Shown here piece by piece: positions 1-5,948 of a stretch of 5,948 bases of DNA (the first letter of the stretch is position 1; every line of letters starts with the position of its first letter). The DNA is from an uncultured Clostridiaceae bacterium (GTDB lineage: Bacteria; Bacillota; Clostridia; Lachnospirales; Lachnospiraceae): assembly GCA_949841235.1 (NCBI GenBank), contig CATKZA010000125.1, positions 1 to 5,948 on the forward strand, read 5' to 3'. Made by a program: the position numbers and the translations under genes. The notes under the pieces are model-generated. The model made no database searches and was not told the DNA's origin. It was given only the letters and a program-made list of their open reading frames with translations.

Positions 1-651
1 GGGGCTGCGCAGTTCATGGCTCATATTGGTGAAGAATGCATCCTTGGACTTGCTCATCTTCTCAATCTCATTCTTCTGCCTCAATGTCAGTTCCCGCTCC
101 CTCTCATACAGCTTCAGCTGAAACCACATCACAAGCCCCACCGCCATCCCGACAGTAAGCACCGAAAAGATGGAATCGTAATAGGCCTCCCCCTTGTCCC
201 CGATAGACTGAACCAACTGGGGATGCCGGTACGCAATCACATAGGTGGCGATATCCACCGACACGGACAGCCACAAGAAGAAGGCAAGCCGCCTTCCCCG
301 AAAGACCATAAAGATATACAGAAGCCCCAGAACCAGCCATACCGCCGCGCCACCGTCAATCCCCCCGCTGACAAAGAACATCAGAGGAAAGATTCCGCAA
401 ATCACCAGCAGGGCAAAAAAGATAGATGCAAAGGTAATCTTGTGGAATTTGAATGTGGCCACGGACGATATCAATATCACGGTCAGAAGCCCGCAGAGAG
501 GGAGGGCGTTGAGCAGGGAGTTTTCCAGAAGAAATCCCGCCAGGATTCCCGCCACAGTCACCACAAACCCCACCAGCAGGATCAGACGAAATAGCCTCTC
601 CCCAAAATCCGATGTTCCTCCGTAAAGTATTTTCTTTATCTTTTCTTGCAT
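1..651 (-). CDS. Membrane sensor histidine kinase, N-terminal part (cut by window edge)
   Basis: This open reading frame starts with ATG at 651-649 and runs off the left edge without a stop, giving 217 residues. It has a GGGGA Shine-Dalgarno-like site five bases before the ATG. The protein begins with a short basic cytoplasmic stretch (MQEKIKKILY), then about six hydrophobic helices near residues 20-42, 49-66, 72-95, 102-118, 122-141 and 158-178. A charged linker (about 180-205) leads to the H-box FFTNMSHELRSP, with the predicted autophosphorylated histidine at 212. The H-box is slightly atypical (HELRSP rather than HEIRTP). A GGIDGG motif (96-101) lies at the end of the third helix. There is no large extracytoplasmic domain, so any stimulus is probably sensed in or near the membrane. 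The ATPase domain and any receiver domains lie outside the window. It follows the hybrid kinase by 85 bases on the same strand and is probably co-transcribed with it. Confidence 0.9.
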   Translation of the reverse strand, partial: MQEKIKKILYGGTSDFGERLFRLILLVGFVVTVAGILAGFLLENSLLNALPLCGLLTVILISSVATFKFHKITFASIFFALLVICGIFPLMFFVSGGIDGGAAVWLVLGLLYIFMVFRGRRLAFFLWLSVSVDIATYVIAYRHPQLVQSIGDKGEAYYDSIFSVLTVGMAVGLVMWFQLKLYERERELTLRQKNEIEKMSKSKDAFFTNMSHELRSP

Positions 652-736
652 GACGATCCCCTATTCTTGCTCAGCCCCAAGCCCAAAGGAAAATCCCTTC
701 GCTATGGGCAAGCACAAATCTTGCATGTGAATGGCA

Positions 737-3478
737 TTATACCGATCTCTCTTTCAATCTCATCACTTCCTCCGATGCGGACAGATAATCCGACATCTCT
801 ATCTTGCGCATCACCGCCCTCATAGGCTCTGTCAGAGAACGCCCCCGGTAACTGCATCCCGCCAGAAGTTCCGCAATTGATGCCATCTGGTCGCTATCAA
901 AAGAATAGGCGGCATCCTCAAACTCCAGTGCCAATCTGTCAAATTCCGCCTCCCCCAGCACCTTAAGCCCCTCCACGTCCTCCTTTTCCGCAGATGGGGG
1001 GATGGAAGCACTTTTCTCCAACAGATCCAAGACTCGCCCATATTCCGAGATCATCTCCCCATGGCGGGCCAGTATGTAATCCACATCTCCCCGCTTTCCC
1101 GCCTGCTCCAATTCCTTCGCCATGCCGGAAAGCCCTGCGACGCCAATATTGAGCATGCTGCTCTTCAGCGCATGGACATAGATGGTATAATTCTTCCAGT
1201 CCCTTTCTTCAAAGCATTGCCGCAGTTTTTTCTCATCCCCGCGCCCATTGTCACGATTTACCTGCAAGATCCCAATATAGTTCTCCAAACTGCCGCAGTA
1301 CCTCATTCCCATCTGCTCATCAAACAGTTCTGGAGGCAAGTCCGTAAAACGCCGGGATTCGCCTAATCCTGCACCAGTCCCTGGCGCAGATTCCTCCTGC
1401 CCGGCTCTCTCCTCCGCCCCTTCATCTTCCTGCCCATTCTGAATATAGATCAGCTTCTCCTGGGGCAAGTTCCGCCGCAAGATCCTCTCCATCACAGATA
1501 CCTCGATGGGCTTGGCCATGAAATCCTGGAATCCTTCGCTTAAAAATACTTCCCGCATGCCCCCCACCGCATTGGCTGTCACTGCGATAACGGGAATCTT
1601 TTTATAATAATTCCCCTGTTTCTGGCGAATCCTGTGCAACGTCTCGATGCCATCCATCTCCGGCATCATATGATCCATAAAGATCACATCATAATCCATG
1701 GATTCTATTTTTTCCAGTGCCTCTGCCCCGCTGGTAGCCATGGAGACCTTAATCTTGTAGGGAGCCAGCAGTCCCTCCAGCACTCGGATATTCATCAGGT
1801 TATCATCCACTACCAGCACGCTGGTCTCCGGCGCGACGAATTTCCCTCTGGAATAGAAATCCGTATCCATGCCCTGAATCAACTTCTCATCATTCAGAAG
1901 CATCACCACCGGAAGAATGAAGAAGGGCTTATAGAGCCTTAGAATTCTGGAATTTGCAACCCTCGCGTCATTGATTCGGTCAATGACCATAATCAGTTTC
2001 AATTCCCCGGACAGACCATCAAAGTATTCCCGATCCTCCTCATACTCTTCTAAGCTGATGAAGATATGGGTAAAGCGTTCCCGCCCAGTCCTGCGCTTCA
2101 GTTCCGCAAGATTCTGGCAGATGCGGCACTTCACCTTCAGCTGCTCAATCATGCGATAGATCACCCTGCCATACTCCGCCCGCACGTCCGGGCGGTCAAA
2201 CCTCTCCATATCGATATATATGGCCACGTTCAATCGCTCCCTATGGCGCAGGTGAACAATGGGCGCAAAATCCTCCACCTTCTGGGGCACCACGAACTGA
2301 ACCTCCGTACCCTTGCCATACTCGCTGGAAACCTTGATAAAGCCCCCCATAATGTCCACCATGGCCTGGGAGACCGCAAGCCCCAAGCCGATGCCGCCCT
2401 CCTGGCGGTTCCGGCGGGTATCCACCTGGTTGAAGCTGGTAAACAGTTTCTCCAGATTCTCTTCCTTAATCCCGATGCCCGTATCCCTGACGCTCACCAC
2501 CAAATTGATGCCATACTCCGTGCCTCTGGCATAGACGGCAATGGTTATGCAGCCCTCCACCGTGAATTTCAGCGCATTGTTGACCAGGTTCATGATCACC
2601 CGCCTAATCTTCTGCTCGTCCCCCAAAAGCCCGCTGGGAATGTCCGCATGGCAGTCCACCACCAGCTCCAGCTGCTTCTCGCTTATGCGCGCCATGGACA
2701 TATTGATAATATCATTCAATGTGGATGTAATATTATAAGACTCCTCTGCCAGCGCCATTTTGCCGGACTGGAGTTCCGTAAAGTCCAGCACGTCGCTAAC
2801 CAGGGAAAGCAGACTGCGCCCGGCAGTCTGAATATTGAAAATATCCGCCCGCAGCCCGGGATTCAAATCCTCCCGCAGGATGATCTCGCTCATGCCGCAT
2901 ATGGTATTGACCGGCGTGCGGATTTCATGGCTCACATTTGCCAGAAAATCATCATGGCTGCGCTCCACCGCCTTGATCGCCTCAAGACCCTGCTTCTGCT
3001 TCTCTTCATCCTCGATCTGCTTTTTGTTGAGATAGCACATGACATATTGGACAAAATAGACGGCAAAGACCTCCAGCATCGTCTGAACCACCTCATTTTC
3101 CGACGATAAATCCACCGTATTTCTAATGAGGATATGGTAGACATTTAAGAATGTGGCGACAGAAGCCGCAATATAAATAGTTTGAGGTATGCCGTACAAT
3201 ACCAGCACTACCGCCATCAGAAGAAGCACGGGAGTCGTCATATGAAAATCAGCCGTGTACATAGACCATAGAATGATATTGACCTGCATCAGGCTCACGG
3301 TAAAATATGCCCGAAAATGATAATCCCGATACCTTGCAATATAGATCAGCAGACTGAAGAGCCATGTCACATCCGTTCCCAGGGCGAGCCACGCCGGCCA
3401 TCCACCTTTCACAATCAGGACAGTCAGCACCACGCTGTAAACAAAGTAAATCAACAGCATCCGCCGCTCTATGCTCAT
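737..3478 (-). CDS. Hybrid sensor histidine kinase (6TM-HisKA-HATPase-pseudoREC-REC-HPt)
   Basis: This is a complete phosphorelay kinase of 913 residues from the ATG at 3478. Domains in order: six membrane helices (about 7-150) with short loops; a charged linker; HisKA with H-box FLANVSHEIRTP (His184); HATPase_c with N-box (Asn297, Asn301), DTGIGI (332-337), F-box LFTSFNQVD and G2 box GGIGLGLA (361-368); a degenerate receiver-like segment (about 416-532); an intact receiver (about 553-672) with Asp558/Asp559, phosphoacceptor Asp602 in FMDHMMPEMDG, Thr634 and Lys656; an acidic Glu/Gly linker (677-712); HPt (about 715-822) with HALKSS, phosphohistidine His769; and a helical tail to 913. The expected relay is His184 to Asp602 to His769, then to a separate receiver, plausibly the adjacent one. 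The start is uncertain: TTG at 3532 and ATG at 3511 are in frame upstream (931 and 924 residues), but ATG 3478 has the best Shine-Dalgarno and sits just before helix 1. Ligand and output are unknown. Confidence 0.95.
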   Translation of the reverse strand: MSIERRMLLIYFVYSVVLTVLIVKGGWPAWLALGTDVTWLFSLLIYIARYRDYHFRAYFTVSLMQVNIILWSMYTADFHMTTPVLLLMAVVLVLYGIPQTIYIAASVATFLNVYHILIRNTVDLSSENEVVQTMLEVFAVYFVQYVMCYLNKKQIEDEEKQKQGLEAIKAVERSHDDFLANVSHEIRTPVNTICGMSEIILREDLNPGLRADIFNIQTAGRSLLSLVSDVLDFTELQSGKMALAEESYNITSTLNDIINMSMARISEKQLELVVDCHADIPSGLLGDEQKIRRVIMNLVNNALKFTVEGCITIAVYARGTEYGINLVVSVRDTGIGIKEENLEKLFTSFNQVDTRRNRQEGGIGLGLAVSQAMVDIMGGFIKVSSEYGKGTEVQFVVPQKVEDFAPIVHLRHRERLNVAIYIDMERFDRPDVRAEYGRVIYRMIEQLKVKCRICQNLAELKRRTGRERFTHIFISLEEYEEDREYFDGLSGELKLIMVIDRINDARVANSRILRLYKPFFILPVVMLLNDEKLIQGMDTDFYSRGKFVAPETSVLVVDDNLMNIRVLEGLLAPYKIKVSMATSGAEALEKIESMDYDVIFMDHMMPEMDGIETLHRIRQKQGNYYKKIPVIAVTANAVGGMREVFLSEGFQDFMAKPIEVSVMERILRRNLPQEKLIYIQNGQEDEGAEERAGQEESAPGTGAGLGESRRFTDLPPELFDEQMGMRYCGSLENYIGILQVNRDNGRGDEKKLRQCFEERDWKNYTIYVHALKSSMLNIGVAGLSGMAKELEQAGKRGDVDYILARHGEMISEYGRVLDLLEKSASIPPSAEKEDVEGLKVLGEAEFDRLALEFEDAAYSFDSDQMASIAELLAGCSYRGRSLTEPMRAVMRKIEMSDYLSASEEVMRLKERSV

Positions 3479-3485
3479 TTGCCGT

Positions 3486-3491
3486 TCCTCT
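3486..3491 (-). promoter_or_regulatory. Shine-Dalgarno favouring the 3478 start of the hybrid kinase
   Basis: On the minus strand the bases AGAGGA lie seven bases before the ATG at 3478. The competing starts are weaker. The TTG at 3532 has only AGGGA four bases away, and the ATG at 3511 has GGGGA six bases away. The site lies inside the reading frame if an upstream start is used, so it supports the shorter protein without proving it. Confidence 0.45.
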
Positions 3492-3538
3492 TGCATCGTA
3501 ATTTGATCCATACGCCATCCCCATTTCTCCAAAGTTCC

Positions 3539-3988
3539 CTACTTCTCCCCGGAAGCCGCCCCATCGGGCCCGGACAGCCGGGCCAGCCTATCCATAGCCT
3601 CGGAAAGCCTCATGTGAACGCCCACCCTGGCCCGAATCACCTCGGAAATAAAGGGCTTTGTCACATAATCTGCGCCCCCCGCCTCAAATCCCTTCATGAT
3701 CTCCTCCGGTTCCTCAAAGGCGGAGATAAAAATCACCGGCACATGGCTGGTTTCAGGATTGCTCTTTAGAATTCTGCACACCTGGTAGCCATCCATGTCC
3801 GGCATGGCGACATCCAGGAGAACCAGCCTGGGATTGCACTTGGGAAAAACCTTCAATGCCTGGGGGCCGCTCCCCGCCAACACTGGCTGGTATCCCATAT
3901 CCATGATGATGTTCCTGAGTATGAAACGCTGTCCTTCCACGTCATCCACGATCAGTATGCGCTTCTTTTCCATATCCGCATTTCCCAT
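3539..3988 (-). CDS. Stand-alone receiver-domain response regulator
   Basis: This 149-residue protein is a single CheY-like receiver with no output domain. It shows the acidic pair Asp15/Asp16 in ILIVDD, the phosphoacceptor Asp59 in LLDVAMPDMDG, the switch residue Ser89 in VIFISA, and Tyr108 followed by Lys111 in DYVTKPF. The sequence resembles the receivers of PleD-type regulators, but after the last receiver helix (about 114-136) only a short Gly/Ala-rich tail remains. The ATG at 3988 is supported by a perfect Shine-Dalgarno. A second in-frame Met at residue 6 has no comparable site. The stop lies 60 bases before the preferred kinase start and only 6 bases before the earliest possible one. 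The two genes therefore look like an operon, and the protein is a natural acceptor for the kinase HPt domain. It could instead shuttle phosphate between kinases or act by protein-protein contact. No target is visible. Confidence 0.93.
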   Translation of the reverse strand: MGNADMEKKRILIVDDVEGQRFILRNIIMDMGYQPVLAGSGPQALKVFPKCNPRLVLLDVAMPDMDGYQVCRILKSNPETSHVPVIFISAFEEPEEIMKGFEAGGADYVTKPFISEVIRARVGVHMRLSEAMDRLARLSGPDGAASGEK

Positions 3989-3993
3989 GTCTG

Positions 3994-4001
3994 ACCTCCT
4001 T
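3994..4001 (-). promoter_or_regulatory. Strong Shine-Dalgarno of the response regulator
   Basis: AAGGAGGT on the minus strand lies five bases before the ATG at 3988. This is the best ribosome binding site in the window and fixes the start of the receiver protein. It suggests strong, independent translation of this gene compared with its neighbours. Confidence 0.85.
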
Positions 4002-4038
4002 CATCCCGCCTGATAGCATCCTATATGCAGTACGGCAA

Positions 4039-4067
4039 ATCTTATCCCTATTAAAAATCCTGGGCAA
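4039..4067 (-). promoter_or_regulatory. Weak candidate promoter ahead of the signalling genes
   Basis: In the 89-base gap between smpB and the response regulator, TTGCCC (4062-4067) and TAAGAT (4039-4044) are separated by 17 bases on the minus strand. Each hexamer matches the sigma-A consensus at four of six positions. An overlapping alternative, TTGCCG (4033-4038) with TATCAG (4010-4015), also has a 17-base spacer and scores the same. Matches this weak are common by chance. I list the site because the gap separates two unrelated functional blocks and shows no convincing terminator. Confidence 0.2.
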
Positions 4068-4077
4068 AGCCGCCAAC

Positions 4078-4542
4078 TCACAAATTTTTTATTTTGAATT
4101 GCCTCTCGGCCTCTCTTCTCTGATCCTTCTTCGCGATATCCTGCCTCTTGTCATAAAGCTTCTTGCCCTTTGCAAGTCCGATTTCCACCTTCGCCAGGCT
4201 CCCCTTGAAATATACGCTCAAAGGCACCAAGGTATAGCCCTTCTGGGCAATCTTCCCCTCGATTTTCCGAATCTCGCTCTTATGCAGCAGCAATTTCCGA
4301 ATGCGCAGGGGGTCTTTGTTAAATATATTCCCCTTCTCATAGGGGCTGATATGCATGTGGTACACATATACCTCCCCCCCCTCGATGCGGATGAAGGACT
4401 CCTTCACGCTGCATTTGCCCATGCGCAGGGACTTCACCTCCGTCCCCGCCAAGGCAATCCCCGCCTCATATTTCTCCTCAATGAAATAATCGTGGAACGC
4501 CTTTTTATTATTCGCAATCAATTTCCTCGTTTCCTTTGCCAT
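4078..4542 (-). CDS. smpB: SsrA-binding protein SmpB
   Basis: SmpB binds tmRNA and brings it to ribosomes stalled on mRNAs without a stop codon, where it mimics a codon-anticodon pair during trans-translation in the cytoplasm. The protein is 154 residues, a normal length. Family signatures are all present: the N-terminal basic region with NKKAFHDYF (12-20), the GTEVKSLR block (33-40), [10 protein letters not shown] (63-72), [15 protein letters not shown] (77-91), [13 protein letters not shown] (101-113) and [11 protein letters not shown] (123-133). The last is followed by a basic, helix-forming tail (about 134-154) that enters the mRNA channel in known structures. The ATG at 4542 has a GGGGG purine run about six bases upstream. 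It follows rnr on the same strand, a common Firmicutes neighbour and functional partner, but 240 bases separate the two here. The tmRNA gene is not next to it in this window. Confidence 0.98.
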   Translation of the reverse strand: MAKETRKLIANNKKAFHDYFIEEKYEAGIALAGTEVKSLRMGKCSVKESFIRIEGGEVYVYHMHISPYEKGNIFNKDPLRIRKLLLHKSEIRKIEGKIAQKGYTLVPLSVYFKGSLAKVEIGLAKGKKLYDKRQDIAKKDQRREAERQFKIKNL

Positions 4543-4563
4543 ATGAAACCCCCATTCTACTGT

Positions 4564-4725
4564 ATAAGTCCAGTACCAAGCGGCAGCACAGCCATCAAGC
4601 TAGCTTGTAAGGCTGGGCTGACATTTGGTACGATAACAGGTATGAGCAAATAGGGCAATGGCCCGGATTGCGAATACCTGTCAGGATTGCGGGAATGCGA
4701 AGCATGAAGCAATCCGCGGACTTAT
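4564..4725 (+). ncRNA. Candidate structured RNA or palindromic element: four-way junction
   Basis: An 8-bp stem, ATAAGTCC (4564-4571) with GGACTTAT (4718-4725), encloses three adjacent hairpins joined by only 1, 4, 2 and 2 bases. Hairpin 1 (4573-4631) pairs GTACCAA with TTGGTAC, then CAGC/GCTG and CAGCC/GGCTG, and ends in the palindrome CAAGCTAGCTTG. Hairpin 2 (4636-4681) pairs ACAGGTAT with ATACCTGT, GCAA with TTGC and GGGC with GCCC. Hairpin 3 (4684-4715) pairs GGATTGC with GCAATCC and ATGC with GCAT around a GAA loop. Read on the plus strand, the internal loops allow tandem G.A pairs (4644-4645 with 4672-4673; 4693-4694 with 4706-4707) and a G.U pair (4580-4624). On the minus strand these become pyrimidine mismatches, so I favour the plus strand. 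It lies between rnr and smpB and contains no convincing gene. It may be a non-coding RNA, a small mobile palindromic element, or a leader of smpB. The structure is well supported; its identity and strand are not. Confidence 0.6.
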
Positions 4726-4765
4726 CTACGTGAATATGACTTCTATGCCGACAAAAATTATGCAA

Positions 4766-4790
4766 ATGCGTAAAGAAAACTTCTACGCAT
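4766..4790 (-). terminator. Hairpin overlapping the rnr stop codon, possible weak terminator
   Basis: On the minus strand ATGCGTA (4790-4784) pairs perfectly with TACGCAT (4772-4766). An inner AAG/CTT stem with a TTTT loop is offset by one bulged G. The following bases include a T-rich run (about 4752-4757) but not immediately after the stem. The hairpin contains the last rnr codons and part of the TAG stop. The stem is A/T-rich and the U-tract is displaced, so it may end or attenuate transcription after rnr, or protect the mRNA 3' end, but only weakly. Confidence 0.35.
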
Positions 4791-5948
4791 CTTCCTCCGG
4801 GATGGCAAAATCAATGGTGCGCAATATTTTGTCCACCGCATCCACCGTCACCTGGATTTTCTGTCCCAATTTATATACCTTATGGGTATGCTCTCCCACC
4901 ATCTGATAATTCTCTTCCTCAAAATAATAATAATCTCCCGGAATATCCGCTACCCGCACCATCCCCTCGATGGTATTGGGCAGTTCCACGTACATGCCCC
5001 AGCTGGTCACCCCGGAGATGACCCCCTCAAAGGTCTCCCCCACGAACTGCTCCATATATTCCGCCTTCTTCATCTTCTCCACTTCCCGCTCCGCATCGTC
5101 TGCCCGGCGCTCCAGCCGGCTGGCCTCCGCCGTGACCTCGGGAAGAATCTTATTGTAATGCTCCACCCGCCGGTCATTTAGCCTGCCGTGGATGTTTTCC
5201 TTGATAATCCGATGAATCTGCAAATCCGGATATCTCCTGATGGGAGAAGTGAAATGGGTATAATACTTCATCGCCAGGCCGAAATGCCCCTCGCAGCCCA
5301 CAGTATACTTGGCCTGCTTCATGGAGCGAAGTGCCAGGCGGCTGATCAGCGCCTCCTCCGGCGTTCCCTCCACCTTGTGAATCAGCTTCTGGATCTCCTT
5401 GGGATGAATCTCATCCTCCGCCCCCGTCTTCAGGCTGTATCCAAAATTCTGCACGAAAGCATTCAACTGCAAAATCTTCTCCGAATCCGGCACCTCGTGG
5501 GTACGGTACACGAAGGGAAGTTCCTGCCAGAAATACTCCTCCGCCACAGTCTGGTTTGCCGCCAGCATAAATTCCTCAATGATGCGGTGGGCATCATTCC
5601 TCTCATAAATCTGCACATCCAGAGGCTTTCCCTTCTTGTCCAAGGTAATCTTGCTCTCCGGGAAGTCAAAATCCACCGAGCCCTTTTTGAATCTTCGCTT
5701 CCGCAGAATCTCCGCCAGCTCGTACATCAGCTCGAACATGGGAATCAGCGGCTCGTATTCCTTCCGCTCCGCCTCATCCTTCTCCTCCACAATCTTATGC
5801 ACGCTGGTGTAGGACATTCTCCGATCCACATTGATCACCGTCTCTGCAATTTCATAGTTAACCACGTTTCCTTTCGCGTCAATCGTCATCAGACAACTAA
5901 GAGCCAGACGGTCCTGCCCCATATTTAATGAACATATCCCATTGGAAA
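4783..5948 (-). CDS. rnr: Ribonuclease R, C-terminal part (5' end outside window)
   Basis: RNase R is a processive 3'-to-5' exoribonuclease that can degrade structured RNA and works with SmpB-tmRNA to remove non-stop mRNAs. The frame stays open to the right edge, and the residues there, GICSLNMGQDRLALS, match the middle of the RNB domain. The Met at 5922 is therefore internal, not a start. Of the 387 residues present, the first ~300 are the rest of the RNB domain: GSVDFDFPE (89-97), FMLAANQ (126-132) and the strongly conserved HFTSPIRRYPDL (231-242). An S1 RNA-binding domain (about 305-383) follows, containing SGVTSWGMYVELP and IEGMVRV. The protein ends soon after S1 (FAIPEEDA), with no long Lys-rich tail like that of the E. 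coli enzyme. The metal-binding aspartate cluster and the N-terminal cold-shock domains would lie upstream, outside the window. Because RNase II/R relatives share RNB and S1, the R assignment also rests on the smpB neighbour and the motifs. Confidence 0.95.
   Translation of the reverse strand, partial: SNGICSLNMGQDRLALSCLMTIDAKGNVVNYEIAETVINVDRRMSYTSVHKIVEEKDEAERKEYEPLIPMFELMYELAEILRKRRFKKGSVDFDFPESKITLDKKGKPLDVQIYERNDAHRIIEEFMLAANQTVAEEYFWQELPFVYRTHEVPDSEKILQLNAFVQNFGYSLKTGAEDEIHPKEIQKLIHKVEGTPEEALISRLALRSMKQAKYTVGCEGHFGLAMKYYTHFTSPIRRYPDLQIHRIIKENIHGRLNDRRVEHYNKILPEVTAEASRLERRADDAEREVEKMKKAEYMEQFVGETFEGVISGVTSWGMYVELPNTIEGMVRVADIPGDYYYFEEENYQMVGEHTHKVYKLGQKIQVTVDAVDKILRTIDFAIPEEDA

Noticed and set aside
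16..594. 192-codon plus-strand open frame near the left edge
   Set aside because: The minus strand here encodes a clear membrane kinase ending in an H-box; the plus frame has a low-complexity His/Pro/Gln/Lys composition and no domain.
681..709. Inverted repeat GCCCA...TGGGC with inner AAGG/CCTT between the two kinases
   Set aside because: The stem is interrupted by a 5-base bulge and no T-run follows on the minus strand, so it is not a convincing terminator.
2066..3109. 347-codon plus-strand open frame opposite the hybrid kinase
   Set aside because: It is fully antisense to conserved kinase domains, its translation has no recognisable domain, and it is rich in His/Leu/Gln as expected from the complement of this coding frame.
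4050..4077. Possible terminator after smpB (GGC...GCC followed by ATTTTT on the minus strand)
   Set aside because: Only three or four base pairs can form, too few for an intrinsic terminator.
4543..4782. tmRNA gene (ssrA) expected near smpB
   Set aside because: The spacer lacks the tRNA-Ala-like ends and a tag reading frame ending in Ala-Ala, and at 240 bases it is too short for a usual tmRNA. The gap on the other side of smpB is only 89 bases.
4658..4906. 82-codon plus-strand open frame running from the spacer into the rnr 3' end
   Set aside because: It begins inside hairpin 2, has no good Shine-Dalgarno, and its second half is antisense to the S1 domain of rnr. Its first ~40 residues include CQDCGN but no convincing domain.
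5188..5928. 246-codon plus-strand open frame opposite rnr
   Set aside because: It is antisense to the conserved RNB domain and its His/Leu-rich translation is a typical shadow of the real gene.

Overview
The window reads as part of a Firmicutes chromosome, most likely a gut-type Lachnospiraceae (Clostridia). The clues are the moderate GC content, purine-rich Shine-Dalgarno sites, and hybrid histidine kinases of a layout common in that family. Genus cannot be set from this sequence. Every gene I can support lies on the minus strand, so transcription runs from high to low coordinates.

In transcription order there are five genes. (1) The C-terminal 387 residues of ribonuclease R (rnr, 4783-5948, 5' end cut by the window edge). 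(2) A 240-base spacer, unusually long for this gene pair, that contains a compact four-way-junction structure at 4564-4725. (3) A complete smpB (4078-4542). (4) A stand-alone receiver response regulator (3539-3988). (5) A complete membrane-bound hybrid histidine kinase (737-3478, possibly starting further upstream). (6) The first 217 residues of a second six-helix membrane histidine kinase (1-651), which leaves the window just after its H-box histidine.

The window therefore joins two functional blocks. rnr and smpB belong to RNA turnover and ribosome rescue: SmpB delivers tmRNA to stalled ribosomes and RNase R degrades the non-stop mRNA. The tmRNA gene itself (ssrA) is not in the window. The second block is a signalling cluster of two membrane kinases and a receiver-only protein. 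The complete kinase carries HisKA, HATPase, a degenerate receiver, an intact receiver and an HPt domain, so it can run a whole His-Asp-His relay and pass phosphate to the small receiver. No DNA-binding or enzymatic output domain is visible, so the output is unknown.

The least ordinary item is the rnr-smpB spacer. Three imperfect hairpins sit back to back with only 1-4 base junctions, and an 8-bp stem closes the whole set. Its internal loops are purine-rich with possible tandem G.A pairs only when read on the plus strand. It could be a structured RNA or a small palindromic mobile element. I do not recognise it as a known family.
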